64,000 nt of DNA, from positions 1 to 64,000 of the forward strand of contig CAMCRC010000003.1 of the NCBI GenBank assembly GCA_945877175.1, given 5' to 3'. This stretch comes from Klebsiella pneumoniae (GTDB lineage Bacteria; Pseudomonadota; Gammaproteobacteria; Pseudomonadales; Pseudohongiellaceae). Below the pieces are notes generated by a model. The model was not told where the DNA came from, searched no databases, and saw nothing but the letters and a program-made list of their open reading frames with translations. The position numbers and the translations under genes are program-made. Below are positions 1 to 10,421 of this stretch, in pieces (the first letter of the stretch is position 1; every line of letters starts with the position of its first letter).

Positions 1-25
1 CTTCAGTAAATCGACTCTTCTTCAT
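1..25 (-). CDS. IS3-family transposase OrfA, first 8 codons only
   Basis: The minus-strand reading ATG AAG AAG AGT CGA TTT ACT GAA gives MKKSRFTE, the usual opening of the small helix-turn-helix OrfA protein that binds IS3-type ends. A purine-rich ribosome site (GAGGTGAG) lies just upstream of the ATG. The reading frame continues out of the window, so length, the OrfA/OrfB frameshift site and the DDE domain are not visible. It is too short for the ORF track. Confidence 0.5.
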
Positions 26-92
26 GTCTCACCTCGGTTGAGGGAGCCATACTCTCAAGTTTTAACTGGTCCGAAAATACCCAGGCAGGTCA
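1..92 (-). mobile_element. Terminus of an IS3-family insertion sequence (partial, runs off left edge)
   Basis: Read on the minus strand, a terminus beginning TGACCTGCC and containing GGACCAGTT leads after about 65 bases into a ribosome site (GAGGTGAG) and an ATG opening MKKSRFTE. That layout and N-terminus are typical of the transposase-upstream end of IS3-family elements (IS407/IS51-like). The outer boundary is placed at base 92, where the TGACCTG terminus begins. Only this end is in the window, so the other inverted repeat, the target duplication and intactness cannot be judged. The family call rests on pattern memory of IS3 ends plus eight codons. Confidence 0.6.
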
Positions 93-176
93 GTCGGACG
101 ACTGGATGTCGGAGAGGCATTGCAAAAGCAGGTTTGGGAGCGAAGTGTAACAATCAGAGGGGTCTGGCGATTAATA

Positions 177-251
177 TGGCTGCCCAACCTGGGCTCGAAC
201 CAGGAACCAAGTGATTAACAGTCACCTACTCTACCATTGAGCTATTGGGCA
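177..251 (-). tRNA. tRNA-Asn (anticodon GTT)
   Basis: The minus strand folds as a cloverleaf: acceptor TGCCCAA pairs with TTGGGCA, followed by discriminator G and an encoded CCA. The T arm is GGTTCGAGCC and the anticodon loop reads CTGTTAA, giving GTT for asparagine. It is transcribed toward the IS end about 85 bases downstream. No clear intrinsic terminator is seen between the tRNA and the IS. Confidence 0.95.
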
Positions 252-290
252 GTAATTGAGAACATTTCTGGAAGCTCTCAAAGCGTGCGT

Positions 291-319
291 ATACTAATCA
301 GTATCCCCCGGAGGGTCAA
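291..319 (-). promoter_or_regulatory. sigma70-type promoter of tRNA-Asn
   Basis: On the minus strand TTGACC (319-314) and TAGTAT (296-291) are separated by exactly 17 bases and followed by a GC-rich discriminator (ACGCACGC), as expected for a stringently controlled stable-RNA promoter. The predicted start lies about 30 bases before the tRNA, leaving a 5' leader for RNase processing. Confidence 0.65.
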
Positions 320-354
320 CCTTTATCTGGCCTGAAAGGGGTAGTCTGCAATGC

Positions 355-363
355 TGATATACT
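355..363 (+). promoter_or_regulatory. Possible extended -10 element for uvrB
   Basis: TGATATACT contains a TG-N-TATACT extended -10 about 55 bases before the uvrB ATG. No good -35 hexamer is present at the expected distance, and no CTGT-N8-ACAG LexA box is seen between the tRNA and uvrB. This is a weak call from pattern alone. Confidence 0.3.
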
Positions 364-418
364 CGACGCTTCCAAACCCTCCAGATTCCTCACGTTCCTT
401 CGTTGCGTTGGATATTTC

Positions 419-2449
419 ATGACATCCGGCTTCAAGATTTATTCGAAATTCAAGCCTGCGGGCGATCAGCCGCAGGCAATCGACAAACTCGTTGAGGGAC
501 TTGAGAGCGGCCTGTCGGCTCAAACACTGCTTGGGGTAACCGGCTCCGGCAAGACATTTACAATTGCAAATGTGATAGAGAGGACTCAGCGACCAGCGCT
601 AGTAATGGCTCCGAATAAAACGCTTGCGGCGCAATTGTATGGCGAATTCACAGAGTTTTTTCCCGACAATGCTGTGGAGTATTTCGTGTCCTATTACGAC
701 TACTATCAGCCAGAAGCTTATGTCCCTTCTTCAGACCTCTATATCGAAAAAGATTCTTCCATCAATGAACATATCGAGCAGATGCGATTGTCCGCAACCA
801 AGGCTTTGCTGGAGCGTCCCGATGTCATTGTGGTTGCGACAGTCTCTGCAATCTATGGCCTGGGTGATCCAAAGTCTTATCTGCAAATGGTAGTGCACCT
901 TGATAGAGGCGATAGAATAGACCAGCGCAATCTTCTGCGCCGACTCGCTGAGCTGCAATACACACGCAATGACATTGAGCTGCAAAGAGCAACTTATCGA
1001 GTTCGTGGAGATGTCATTGACATCTTTCCTGCCGAATCTGACAAATACGCGATTCGAGTCGAATTGTTTGATGATGAAATAGAGTCGCTGGCATATTTCG
1101 ATCCGCTGACGGGCGTCATCGCAAAGAAGGTGCCACGACTTACAGTTTTTCCGAAGTCGCATTATGTGACTCCAAGGCAGACAATGGTGGATGCAATGGA
1201 CCACATAAAACTGGAATTGCGCGAGAGAGTGCAGCAACTTGAAAGCAATCACCAGCTAGTCGAAGCGCAGCGCCTTGCGCAACGTACCCAGTACGATCTA
1301 GAGATGATTGCAGAGCTAGGGTACTGTACTGGGATTGAAAACTACTCGCGATACCTGTCTGGACGACGAGAAGGGCAGCCGCCTCCCACGTTGTACGATT
1401 ATCTTCCGCCGAATGCCTTGATCATTGCGGATGAATCTCACGTTTCAATTCCGCAGTTGGGTGCCATGTACAAAGGAGACAGATCGCGAAAGGAAACATT
1501 GGTGCAATATGGGTTTCGTTTGCCCTCTGCTCTTGACAATCGACCGCTGCGTTTTGAGGAGTGGGAGCAAATTATCCCGCAAATCATATATGTTTCAGCG
1601 ACACCGGGACCTTACGAAGAAGCTCATGCAGGGCAACTCGTCAAGCAATTGGTCCGGCCAACTGGTCTTGTAGACCCGGTACTGGAGATAAGGCCTGCGG
1701 CCTCGCAAGTGGACGATTTGCTTTCCGTCATTCGTGAGGTGGTGTCCCGACAAGAGCGCGTGCTGGTGACAGTCTTGACTAAACGAATGGCTGAAGATCT
1801 GACCGACTATCTTGGGGATCACAATGTGAAAGTGCGCTATCTGCACTCTGACATAGATACTGTTGAGCGCTCGGAAATAATCAGGGACCTGCGGCTGGGG
1901 TCATTTGACGTGCTCGTCGGCATAAATCTATTGCGCGAAGGTCTGGATATCCCCGAAGTTTCGCTTGTTGCCATTCTGGATGCTGACAAGGAAGGGTTTT
2001 TGCGTTCAGAGCGCTCCCTGATCCAGACCATCGGTCGAGCTGCGCGCAATCTCAATGGCAAGGCAATTCTTTACGCAGATCGTGTAACTGGCTCCATGGC
2101 GAGAGCCATTGCAGAGTCAGAAAAGCGCAGAGCCGTGCAAACTGAATTCAACAGGACGCACAACATCACTCCCGTTGGAGTCAACAAGCAGATAACAGAT
2201 GTGATGGAAGGGGCCTACGCCCAACAGACTGAGAGCAAAGGCAACAAGAGATTGCGAACAGTCGGTGAGCCCGCCAGAGTCTATGAAACGGAAGTTGAGA
2301 AACTTGACGTGAAGTCCTTAAGCAAGGAGCTCGCGAAATTGGAAACTCGTATGTATGAGCTCGCTAGAAATCTGGAGTTTGAAGAAGCAGCCTCAACGCG
2401 AGACCAGGTCGCTAAATTGAAAAAGCGTTTGCTTCAACTGGCGAGTTGA
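419..2449 (+). CDS. uvrB: Excinuclease ABC subunit B
   Basis: UvrB is the damage-verifying helicase-like subunit of nucleotide excision repair; it is loaded by UvrA and then recruits UvrC. The 676-residue product matches the usual length. Visible motifs are Walker A GVTGSGKT (about residues 39-46), the tyrosine-rich beta-hairpin [10 protein letters not shown] that inserts between strands, the helicase motif DESH, the C-terminal motif QTIGRAARN, and a terminal UVR domain ([17 protein letters not shown]) that contacts UvrC. It stands alone between tRNA-Asn and the tRNA-Val/thrS operon. Uncertainty concerns only the start; the ATG has a weak ribosome site. Confidence 0.98.
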   Translation: MTSGFKIYSKFKPAGDQPQAIDKLVEGLESGLSAQTLLGVTGSGKTFTIANVIERTQRPALVMAPNKTLAAQLYGEFTEFFPDNAVEYFVSYYDYYQPEAYVPSSDLYIEKDSSINEHIEQMRLSATKALLERPDVIVVATVSAIYGLGDPKSYLQMVVHLDRGDRIDQRNLLRRLAELQYTRNDIELQRATYRVRGDVIDIFPAESDKYAIRVELFDDEIESLAYFDPLTGVIAKKVPRLTVFPKSHYVTPRQTMVDAMDHIKLELRERVQQLESNHQLVEAQRLAQRTQYDLEMIAELGYCTGIENYSRYLSGRREGQPPPTLYDYLPPNALIIADESHVSIPQLGAMYKGDRSRKETLVQYGFRLPSALDNRPLRFEEWEQIIPQIIYVSATPGPYEEAHAGQLVKQLVRPTGLVDPVLEIRPAASQVDDLLSVIREVVSRQERVLVTVLTKRMAEDLTDYLGDHNVKVRYLHSDIDTVERSEIIRDLRLGSFDVLVGINLLREGLDIPEVSLVAILDADKEGFLRSERSLIQTIGRAARNLNGKAILYADRVTGSMARAIAESEKRRAVQTEFNRTHNITPVGVNKQITDVMEGAYAQQTESKGNKRLRTVGEPARVYETEVEKLDVKSLSKELAKLETRMYELARNLEFEEAASTRDQVAKLKKRLLQLAS

Positions 2450-2508
2450 ATATGCGCTTGGTAAGCGCGCACCTTCATTGGTATTTTCTGGGCAAGGTTG
2501 TGATTGTA

Positions 2509-2537
2509 TTGTAGTTTTGAAATCATGCCCCTATAAT
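2509..2537 (+). promoter_or_regulatory. Promoter of the tRNA-Val/thrS operon
   Basis: TTGTAG (2509-2514), a 17-base spacer and a perfect TATAAT (2532-2537), followed by a G+C-rich CGCCG discriminator, lie about 28 bases before the tRNA-Val 5' end. The spacing and perfect -10 make this the best promoter seen in the first 10 kb. It probably drives the tRNA together with thrS-infC-rpmI-rplT and beyond. Confidence 0.75.
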
Positions 2538-2564
2538 CGCCGTTCTTTTGAGGGAGCTCATTCT

Positions 2565-2641
<77 letters not shown>

Positions 2642-2729
2642 GAATGCCTCCTCGCGATCATCAGAATTGTTCAATCTGAGTCGGAAAATCTCATATTCCG
2701 GCTCGTTTTCTATCGTAATCAGGAATGCC

Positions 2730-4652
2730 ATGCCTACTATCACTCTCCCGGATGGAAGCACTCGAGTCTTTGAGGGGCCGGTGTCCGTCGCCGATCTAGC
2801 AAGTTCCATTGGATCAGGGTTGGCGCGTGCAGCGCTTGCGGGTCGCGTTGATGGGGTTTTGGTTGATACCTCCTTTGTCATGGCAAAGGATTGCGAAGTA
2901 GCGGTCATTACGGATCGCGACACAGACGGGCTGGAAGTGTTGCGCCATTCATGCGCGCATCTCATGGCGCAGGCAGTTCAGCGACTGTTCCCGGAAGCAC
3001 AGGTCACAATCGGCCCGGTCATTGACGATGGTTTCTTTTACGACTTCTCTTACGAGCGGGCATTTACGCCGGAAGATCTTGAGAAAATTGAAGACAAAAT
3101 GCGGGAAATTGTTGCTGAGAATCTCCCCGTGTCTCGTTCTGTATTGAGTCGCTCCGAAGCGATCGCCATGTTTGAAGCAAAGGGTGAAAGGTACAAGGTA
3201 GAGATCATCAAAGGTATTCCGGGGAATGAGGCGCTTTCCTTCTACCAACAGGGCGAATTCATTGATCTTTGCAGAGGGCCCCATGTTCCGGAGACTGGCA
3301 GATTCAAGGCTTTCAAGCTGACATCCGTAGCTGGTGCTTACTGGCGTGGTGACGCAAGCAACGAAATGTTGCAGCGCGTCTATGGTACAGCATGGGGCGA
3401 CAAGAAGGCTCTGGAGCAGTATCTGCAACGTTTGGAGGAAGCAGAGCGTCGCGATCATCGAAAAATTGGCAAGAAGCAGTCTCTGTTTCATTTTCAAGAA
3501 GAAGCCCCGGGGATGGTTTTTTGGCACCCAAAAGGCTGGACCATTTATCAAGTAATCCAAAGCTACATGCAGAGCCTGCAGCGCGAGAACGGCTATCTGG
3601 AAATTCGCACTCCACAGCTGGTTGATTTTTCCCTCTGGGAACGCTCTGGCCATGCAGATAAATTTGCTGATCAGATGTTCAGTGTGGAGTCAGAGAATCG
3701 GCTGTACGCAATCAAGCCAATGAATTGCCCATGTCATGTACAGGTGTTCAATCAGGGGCTGAAGAGCTACCGTGATTTGCCTATGCGTCTTGCAGAATTC
3801 GGATCGTGCCATCGCTATGAGCCGTCCGGAAGCATGCATGGATTGATGCGCGTAAGGAGTTTTACACAGGATGATGGCCACATTTTTTGTGCTGAATCCA
3901 GCATTCAGGATGAAGTCGCAGCGTTCATGAAGCTGTTGTTTGCTGTCTACAAGGATTTTGGTTTCGATGAAGTCATTCTTCGATTATCCACTCGTCCTGC
4001 CAAGCGCGTTGGTAGTGACGAACTGTGGGACAAGGCTGAGGGTGCGCTCAAACAAGCGGTTCAGAATAACGGAATGCCCTGGGAACTCTTGCCAGGCGAG
4101 GGCGCGTTCTATGGTCCCAAGATCGAATTTTCCCTCAAGGATTGCATGGGTCGCGTCCAACAATGTGGAACCATTCAAGTTGATTTTTCCATGCCGGAGC
4201 GATTGGGTGCGCAGTTTGTAGCAGAAGACGGAAGCCGCCAGACTCCGGTCATGTTGCATCGGGCTATTCTGGGGTCGTTCGAACGTTTTATTGGTGTGCT
4301 GATAGAACACTACGCAGGTTCACTTCCCACGTGGCTTGCGCCAGAGCAGGTTGCGGTGCTGAATATTACGGATAACCAGGCGGAATATTGCGAATTTGTA
4401 AGAAAGTCTTTGGCTGACAAGGGGTTCAGAGTTATTGCTGACTTGAGAAATGAAAAGGTCGGCTTTAAAATCCGTGAGCACACAATTGGCAAGGTTCCAT
4501 TCCTTCTAGTCGCCGGAGATCGTGAAGTTGAAACTGGCACTGTTTCTGTGAGAACGAGAGCAGGGGAAGACCTTGGTGCAATGTCTATAGAGGACTTTGC
4601 TCATAAATTGAGTGCGGAAGTTGTGCGCTTTGGCCGAACCGCAGAGAATTGA
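2730..4652 (+). CDS. thrS: Threonine--tRNA ligase
   Basis: ThrS attaches threonine to tRNA-Thr in the cytoplasm. The product is 640 residues from ATG 2730, which follows an AGGA ribosome site; the ORF track start 21 codons upstream would add a non-homologous extension and is rejected. Domains run from the N-terminal TGS domain ([10 protein letters not shown]) through the editing domain with [11 protein letters not shown] to the class II core. The core carries NCPCHVQVF, the zinc-ligand region around MNCPC, and [11 protein letters not shown] (motif 3). The anticodon-binding domain is C-terminal. In E. coli ThrS represses its own translation through its leader; no such operator was traced here. 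Confidence 0.98.
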   Translation: MPTITLPDGSTRVFEGPVSVADLASSIGSGLARAALAGRVDGVLVDTSFVMAKDCEVAVITDRDTDGLEVLRHSCAHLMAQAVQRLFPEAQVTIGPVIDDGFFYDFSYERAFTPEDLEKIEDKMREIVAENLPVSRSVLSRSEAIAMFEAKGERYKVEIIKGIPGNEALSFYQQGEFIDLCRGPHVPETGRFKAFKLTSVAGAYWRGDASNEMLQRVYGTAWGDKKALEQYLQRLEEAERRDHRKIGKKQSLFHFQEEAPGMVFWHPKGWTIYQVIQSYMQSLQRENGYLEIRTPQLVDFSLWERSGHADKFADQMFSVESENRLYAIKPMNCPCHVQVFNQGLKSYRDLPMRLAEFGSCHRYEPSGSMHGLMRVRSFTQDDGHIFCAESSIQDEVAAFMKLLFAVYKDFGFDEVILRLSTRPAKRVGSDELWDKAEGALKQAVQNNGMPWELLPGEGAFYGPKIEFSLKDCMGRVQQCGTIQVDFSMPERLGAQFVAEDGSRQTPVMLHRAILGSFERFIGVLIEHYAGSLPTWLAPEQVAVLNITDNQAEYCEFVRKSLADKGFRVIADLRNEKVGFKIREHTIGKVPFLLVAGDREVETGTVSVRTRAGEDLGAMSIEDFAHKLSAEVVRFGRTAEN

Positions 4653-4721
4653 GCTACAATGATCATCGAAGGTTGGTGTCTGCTTCTTTAACGCACATCA
4701 ACCGCACTCATCATCAAATCT

Positions 4722-4746
4722 GGAGAGAATAATTAAGCGCCTATGA
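4722..4746 (+). promoter_or_regulatory. infC start region: ribosome site, AUU mini-ORF and ATGA overlap
   Basis: GGAG (4722-4725) sits 6 bases before ATT AAG CGC CTA TGA. Pseudomonas infC begins with a rare AUU start followed by codons for Lys-Arg, and the same signature is present here in a frame that closes after four codons. The TGA overlaps the infC ATG as ATGA. The infC frame itself has a TAA at 4734, so ATG 4743 is its only start, lying 17 bases from the GGAG. It could be a coupling mini-ORF, a decayed AUU start or a one-base sequence error. Confidence 0.5.
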
Positions 4747-5273
4747 GGAGTAGTTCTAAGAAGCCCGTAATCAACGAGCATATAGATGCCAGCGAAGTTC
4801 GACTGGTCCTGGAAAATGGCGACCAAGCCGGCATTGTGTCTATTGAAGAGGCGAGAGCTGCTGCCAGCGAAGCGAAACTCGATTTGGTCTTGATTGCACC
4901 CGAGGCGGAACCGCCCGTGTGCAAAATCATGGATTACGGCAAGCACATCTTTGACTTGAAAAAGCAAAAAGTTGCCAACAAGAAAAAGCAGCACAAGCAG
5001 ACAGTGAAGGAAATAAAGTTTAGACCAGGGACGGAGGAAGGGGATTATCAGGTAAAACTACGCAACCTGATACGTTTCCTTAACGATGGAGACAAGGCCA
5101 AGGTGTCGTTGAGATTCCGAGGTCGTGAGTTAGCCCATCAGCATCTTGGGCTGGAGCTGGTTCAGCGGATCGGAAGAGATCTTGAGGACTACGGCACAGT
5201 GGAACAGGAACCCAAGATGGAAGGCAGACAGATCGTCATGGTTCTGTCACCTGCAAAAAAGAAGAAGCCATAG
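4743..5273 (+). CDS. infC: Translation initiation factor IF-3
   Basis: IF-3 binds the 30S subunit, blocks premature 50S joining and proofreads start-codon choice. The 176-residue protein has the N-domain ([12 protein letters not shown]), the conserved VCKIMDYGK linker region, and the C-domain with [21 protein letters not shown] (only part quoted per run) ending in a lysine-rich tail. Unusually for this gene the usable start is an ordinary ATG. The typical AUU start needed for IF-3 autoregulation lies just upstream but is one base out of frame (see the leader feature). It lies 90 bases after thrS, within the same operon. Confidence 0.96.
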   Translation: MRSSSKKPVINEHIDASEVRLVLENGDQAGIVSIEEARAAASEAKLDLVLIAPEAEPPVCKIMDYGKHIFDLKKQKVANKKKQHKQTVKEIKFRPGTEEGDYQVKLRNLIRFLNDGDKAKVSLRFRGRELAHQHLGLELVQRIGRDLEDYGTVEQEPKMEGRQIVMVLSPAKKKKP

Positions 5274-5278
5274 TAAGG

Positions 5279-5406
5279 TCCATTGCTGTCGCAGGAGCTC
5301 TTCAAATTGATGAGTTCTGTTTACAAAGCGCATAGCAATGGATTTTTATTACTTGTGTTTCATAAACCAACCCTCAGCTGTCATTCAAATATGAATTTTG
5401 AATGAC
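5279..5406 (+). promoter_or_regulatory. Candidate L20-type autoregulatory leader before rpmI
   Basis: The infC-rpmI gap holds two perfect inverted repeats. TCCATTGCT (5279-5287) pairs with AGCAATGGA (5334-5342), followed directly by a T-rich run (TTTTTATT). GTCATTCAAA (5380-5389) pairs with TTTGAATGAC (5397-5406), ending 19 bases before the rpmI ATG. In E. coli, ribosomal protein L20 represses rpmI-rplT by binding a leader structure in this same gap. Equivalence is inferred from position and hairpins; the L20 binding determinants were not matched base by base. Confidence 0.5.
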
Positions 5407-5425
5407 GACAAATGCGGAGTATGCA

Positions 5426-5626
5426 ATGAGCAACAAGATCAAGACCCACCGCGGCGCGGCCAAGCGGTTCAAACAAACCGCCGGCGGTTGGAAGCGCAAA
5501 AGTGCTAACAAGAGTCACATCCTCACCAAAATGACGACTAAGCGTAAGCGTCAGTTGAGAGGCACGTCATTGGTTCACCCCTCTGACAAGCCGTTGATCG
5601 ACCGTATGCTTGGAAAACGCTTCTAA
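5426..5626 (+). CDS. rpmI: 50S ribosomal protein L35
   Basis: A 66-residue, strongly basic protein ([16 protein letters not shown]...) ending [10 protein letters not shown], the normal size for L35, a component of the large subunit. ATG 5426 is preceded by GGAG at good spacing; the longer frame in the ORF track starts inside the leader hairpin and is rejected. rplT follows after 25 bases, and the pair probably shares L20-mediated translational control. Confidence 0.97.
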   Translation: MSNKIKTHRGAAKRFKQTAGGWKRKSANKSHILTKMTTKRKRQLRGTSLVHPSDKPLIDRMLGKRF

Positions 5627-5651
5627 CATCATTTTTTAAGAGGAATTTAAG

Positions 5652-6011
5652 ATGGCCCGAGTTAAAAGAGGCGTCACCGCGAGGCGTCGTCACAAGAAAG
5701 TTCTGAAACTGGCGAAAGGCTATTACGGCGCTAGAAGCCGTGTGTACCGCGTTGCCAAGCAAGCAGTCATCAAGGCTGGACAATATGCCTATCGTGACCG
5801 CAAGGCCAAGAAGCGCGTGTTCCGTGGTCTGTGGATTACTCGCATCAATGCGCAATCCAGAGCCAACGGCATGACTTACAGTCAGTTTATTGCTGGTCTG
5901 AAGAAGGCGAACATCCAGGTTGACCGTCGAGTAATGGCTGATCTTGCCGTGCATGACAAGGCTGCATTTGCCGCCCTGGTCAATCAGGCGAAGAACAGCC
6001 TGGCTGCATAA
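5652..6011 (+). CDS. rplT: 50S ribosomal protein L20
   Basis: L20 is an early-assembly 23S rRNA-binding protein and, in E. coli, the repressor of its own operon. The 119-residue product opens [16 protein letters not shown] and has the typical basic N-terminal extension and compact C-domain ([20 protein letters not shown] region). A strong ribosome site (AAGAGGAA) precedes the ATG. It sits between rpmI and pheS with short gaps. Confidence 0.98.
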   Translation: MARVKRGVTARRRHKKVLKLAKGYYGARSRVYRVAKQAVIKAGQYAYRDRKAKKRVFRGLWITRINAQSRANGMTYSQFIAGLKKANIQVDRRVMADLAVHDKAAFAALVNQAKNSLAA

Positions 6012-7046
<1,035 letters not shown>

Positions 7047-7109
7047 CAGCAAAAAGTAATAGCGCTTCCGCTGCATTCCTTAGTATCGACCAGGAATAGA
7101 GAGTTCAGA

Positions 7110-9497
7110 ATGATTTTCAGCGAGCAATGGCTTCGTGAGTGGGTAAATCCGCCCCTGACTTCCCAGAATTTGATGGATCAATTGACCATGGCTGGTCTGG
7201 AAGTAGACAGTCTCGTAGCGGTGGCCGCTTCGTTCTCGGGTGTAATCGTTGCCGAGGTACAAAGTGTGGTTCCTCACCCAGATGCAGAGAAGTTGCGAGT
7301 GTGTCAGGTGTTTGATGGACTGACGGCTGCGCAGGTTGTTTGTGGTGCCGCCAATGTGCGGCCAGGTCTTCGCGTCCCCTTTGCAACAGTAGGAGCTGTG
7401 CTCGCCAGCAAGACTGGAGACACATCGATGACAATCAAGAAAGCTCGACTGCGCGGCGTCGAATCCAATGGCATGCTTTGTTCAGCACAGGAGCTTGGAA
7501 TCGCAGAGACCTCTGATGGTTTGCTGGAGCTGCCGGCTGATGCGCCGCTGGGTAAAGATATTCGAGATTATCTAACTCTCAACGATATGAGCATGGAATT
7601 GGATTTGACCCCCAATCGCGGTGACTGTTTGGGAATTGCTGGTGTTGCCCGGGAAATTGCAGTGCTGAACAGCTTGACCGCGACATGGCCGACAATCATC
7701 TCTGTGCAGGCCACAATTCCCGACACGATTACTGTGCAAATAGATGCCAAGGCGCAGTGCCCTCGTTATCTTGGCCGTGTCGTCAAAGGAGTGAATATCA
7801 GTGCAGAGTCTCCACTTTGGCTGAAAGAGCGCTTGAGACGTAGTGGCTTGCGAAGCATTGACCCTGTAGTTGACGTAACCAATTACGTACTTCTGGAACT
7901 CGGGCAGCCAATGCATGCCTTTGATCTGGATGCTTTGAATTCTAGCGTCATTGTAAGAATGGCCAATAGCTCAGAAAAGCTGGTCTTGTTGGACGGCAAG
8001 GAAATTGCGCTCGCTGAAGATGTCCTGGTCATTGCTGACTCCGAGAAAGTCTTGGCCATGGCTGGCATCATGGGAGGCAAGAATTCTGCCGTAAGCTCCT
8101 CAACCCGCGATGTTTTCCTCGAGTGTGCGTTTTTTTCACCATTGGCAATTGCCGGTCGCGCGCGACGGTATGGATTGCATACTGATGCCTCCCACCGCTA
8201 TGAACGCGGTGTTGATTATGCAATCCAAGCTTTGGCCATGGATCGAGCAACTACATTGCTGCTTCAGATTGCAGGTGGGCAGCCCGGTCCAGTGACTGAA
8301 GCGCTTGGCGAACTTCCTGTAGCGCCAATCATCACACTCGATCTTTCGAAAGTGAATCGCATCCTGGGGCTGGAAATTCCAGTTCTTAGAATTCGAGAAA
8401 TTCTTGAGCGACTTGGATTGGAGGTCTTGACGCTGGATGCACAGCACCTACAGGTCAAAGTGCCGAGCTTTCGCTTTGACCTGAGTCTCGACGTGGATCT
8501 GGTTGAAGAAATTGCGCGAGTGTACGGATACAACAATCTACCCAAGACCCGCACCTTGAGCCCCATGATGCTGGGTACAAGCACGGAGACTCGTTCGGAG
8601 CTTAACAAGGTCAAAGATCGCCTGGCATCTTTGGGCTATCAAGAAGTTATAACATATAGCTTCGTGGAACCTGGGCTCCAGCAAGTCGTCAATCCCGACG
8701 AGGAGGGGATAACTCTTCAGAATCCTATATCGGCCGATATGTCTGTGATGAGGACTTCTCTCTGGACAGGTTTGCTGAATACCTTGAAGCACAATACCAA
8801 CAGGCAGCAGGACCGCGTACGGATTTTCGAATGTGGACAAGTATTTCTCAGACGCAATGAGCGCACAGTTCAACCTACCACTATCGGGGGTTTGATTTAT
8901 GGAACTCTCGTGCCGGCACTTTGGTGCAACGATGGCAAGTTGCCGGATTTCTTCGATATCAAGGGTGATGTGGAAGCGATACTCGCGCTCTCAAGAGGTC
9001 TGGGAAAAGTATCGTTTGTCCCTGCAAAGCATCCTGCGTTGCATGCAGGCCAATCTGCGGAGATATTAGCGAACGGCCAAAAAATAGGTATTGTCGGTAC
9101 TTTGAACCCTCAGATACAGCGCTTACTCGACATTAATAAAAAGGTATATCTGTTTGAATTATATGTAGATTCAATGTTGTCTTCCGCAATACCAAAAATG
9201 CAGGAGCTTTCAAGATTCCCCGAAGTCGGTCGCGACCTCGCAGTCGTTGTGGATAATGAAGTGCCCAGTGAAGAGGTGGAGGCGACAATTCGTGTAGTTG
9301 CTGGCTCAATGCTTGTCGACTTGAGAATATTCGATGTATATCAAGGTGATGCAATTGAAAAAAGTAAAAAAAGCATCGCATTGGGCTTGACCTTGCAGCA
9401 TCCTTCACGCACTCTAGACGACGAAGACATAAACGGAATAATTAACAGTTGTGTCAAAGAGCTACATGCTAAATTTAATGCAAAGTTAAGGAATTAA
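7110..9497 (+). CDS. pheT: Phenylalanine--tRNA ligase beta subunit
   Basis: PheT provides the editing site that removes mischarged Tyr and helps bind tRNA. The product is 795 residues, the same as the E. coli protein. Visible parts are the N-terminal tRNA-binding domain ([23 protein letters not shown]), the B3/B4 editing domain ([13 protein letters not shown]), the B5 domain, the catalytic-like core (RTSLWTGLL) and the C-terminal anticodon-binding fold ([15 protein letters not shown]). It is followed two bases later by ihfA, with which it is probably co-translated. Confidence 0.98.
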   Translation: MIFSEQWLREWVNPPLTSQNLMDQLTMAGLEVDSLVAVAASFSGVIVAEVQSVVPHPDAEKLRVCQVFDGLTAAQVVCGAANVRPGLRVPFATVGAVLASKTGDTSMTIKKARLRGVESNGMLCSAQELGIAETSDGLLELPADAPLGKDIRDYLTLNDMSMELDLTPNRGDCLGIAGVAREIAVLNSLTATWPTIISVQATIPDTITVQIDAKAQCPRYLGRVVKGVNISAESPLWLKERLRRSGLRSIDPVVDVTNYVLLELGQPMHAFDLDALNSSVIVRMANSSEKLVLLDGKEIALAEDVLVIADSEKVLAMAGIMGGKNSAVSSSTRDVFLECAFFSPLAIAGRARRYGLHTDASHRYERGVDYAIQALAMDRATTLLLQIAGGQPGPVTEALGELPVAPIITLDLSKVNRILGLEIPVLRIREILERLGLEVLTLDAQHLQVKVPSFRFDLSLDVDLVEEIARVYGYNNLPKTRTLSPMMLGTSTETRSELNKVKDRLASLGYQEVITYSFVEPGLQQVVNPDEEGITLQNPISADMSVMRTSLWTGLLNTLKHNTNRQQDRVRIFECGQVFLRRNERTVQPTTIGGLIYGTLVPALWCNDGKLPDFFDIKGDVEAILALSRGLGKVSFVPAKHPALHAGQSAEILANGQKIGIVGTLNPQIQRLLDINKKVYLFELYVDSMLSSAIPKMQELSRFPEVGRDLAVVVDNEVPSEEVEATIRVVAGSMLVDLRIFDVYQGDAIEKSKKSIALGLTLQHPSRTLDDEDINGIINSCVKELHAKFNAKLRN

Positions 9498-9499
9498 CT

Positions 9500-9808
9500 A
9501 TGGCAGACGGGGCACTAACCAAGGCGGAGATGGCCGAGCGGCTGTTTGAGGAGCTCGGACTGAACAAACGCGAAGCCAAAGAACTTGTTGAGCAGTTCTT
9601 TGAGGAAGTCCGTTTGTCGCTGGAGTCGAATGAACAGGTAAAGATTTCCGGTTTTGGCAACTTTGACCTGAGAGACAAGAAGCAGCGTCCTGGTCGAAAT
9701 CCCAAGACTGGCGAGGAAATACCAATCAAGGCACGACGGGTAGTGACATTCAGGCCGGGTCAAAAGCTTAAAGCAAGAGTGGAAAGTTATGCTGGAACCA
9801 AGCAATAA
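9500..9808 (+). CDS. ihfA: Integration host factor alpha subunit
   Basis: IHF-alpha pairs with IHF-beta to bend DNA sharply at specific sites, affecting recombination, replication and transcription. The 102-residue HU/IHF-fold protein shows [15 protein letters not shown] at the N-terminus, the signature [18 protein letters not shown] with the intercalating proline arm, and [11 protein letters not shown] near the end. It starts two bases after pheT, the common pheST-ihfA arrangement, and overlaps the following merR-like gene by 20 bases. Confidence 0.97.
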   Translation: MADGALTKAEMAERLFEELGLNKREAKELVEQFFEEVRLSLESNEQVKISGFGNFDLRDKKQRPGRNPKTGEEIPIKARRVVTFRPGQKLKARVESYAGTKQ

Positions 9809-10139
9809 CGATGAATTGCCTCCAATTCCTCCAAAGCGTTATTTCACGATAGGTGAGGTAGGGGAACTCTGTGCGGTCAAGCCTCATGTTCTGCGTTATT
9901 GGGAGCAGGAGTTTCCGCAGTTGAAGCCAGTCAAGCGACGTGGAAATCGCCGCTACTATCAGCGTCAGGATGTGGTGCTCATCCGTCAGATTAAGTCTCT
10001 GCTTTATGATCAGGGATTCACAATTGGAGGGGCGCGGCAAAGGATGAGTGGCGCAGAGGAGCCCGCCAAGACCGCAGTTGACAACAGATTGTTTGCCGAT
10101 CTGATTAAAGATCTGGAAGAAGTAATAGCACAATTGTGA
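9789..10139 (+). CDS. MerR-family transcriptional regulator
   Basis: A 116-residue protein with one MerR-type winged helix-turn-helix: [21 protein letters not shown] at about residues 17-37, then the wing with [10 protein letters not shown] short helical tail is present in place of a large effector domain, and no metal-binding cysteines are seen. It overlaps ihfA by 20 bases, an arrangement shared with pseudomonads where a small MerR gene follows ihfA. The ligand and targets are unknown. Confidence 0.85.
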   Translation: MLEPSNNDELPPIPPKRYFTIGEVGELCAVKPHVLRYWEQEFPQLKPVKRRGNRRYYQRQDVVLIRQIKSLLYDQGFTIGGARQRMSGAEEPAKTAVDNRLFADLIKDLEEVIAQL

Positions 10140-10289
10140 AAATGGGGTATGATTGCCGCCGATTTTCCGAGGTGGCAGTTGATGTCTGAGAGGTGTTGCA
10201 ACTAACCTCATCGACAATTAGTCAGAGTGTATCAAGTCCAGAATTCCTTCAGATTTACTTCAGAAGACTTCGTTTGATATTTAGAAATT

Positions 10290-10366
10290 CGGGGCATAGC
10301 GCAGCCTGGTAGCGCACCACACTGGGGGTGTGGGGGTCGTAGGTTCAAATCCTGCTGTCCCGACCA
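10290..10366 (+). tRNA. tRNA-Pro (anticodon GGG)
   Basis: A 77-base cloverleaf: CGGGGCA pairs with TGTCCCG (one G-T), discriminator A, encoded CCA. The anticodon stem CCACA/TGTGG encloses CTGGGGG, so the anticodon is GGG for proline. The T arm AGGTTCAAATCCT is intact. It lies 150 bases after the merR-like gene and just before a strong terminator, as in many gammaproteobacteria. Confidence 0.95.
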
Positions 10367-10370
10367 ATAA

Positions 10371-10403
10371 AAAAGGGCGTCCACTTGGACGCCCTTTTTC
10401 TTT
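10371..10403. terminator. Bidirectional intrinsic terminator
   Basis: A perfect 8-bp stem GGGCGTCC/GGACGCCC with loop ACTT is flanked by an A-run on the left and TTTTTCTTT on the right. It can therefore stop transcription from tRNA-Pro rightward and from the beta-propeller gene leftward. Confidence 0.9.
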
Positions 10404-10421
10404 ACAGCGCAATCTGTCAGA

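Noticed and set aside
4732-4750. prfB-like programmed frameshift at CTA TGA before infC
   Set aside because: Moving from the AUU frame to the infC frame needs a -1 step (or +2), whereas the prfB mechanism is +1, and no slippery heptamer is present. Re-initiation at the ATGA overlap is simpler.
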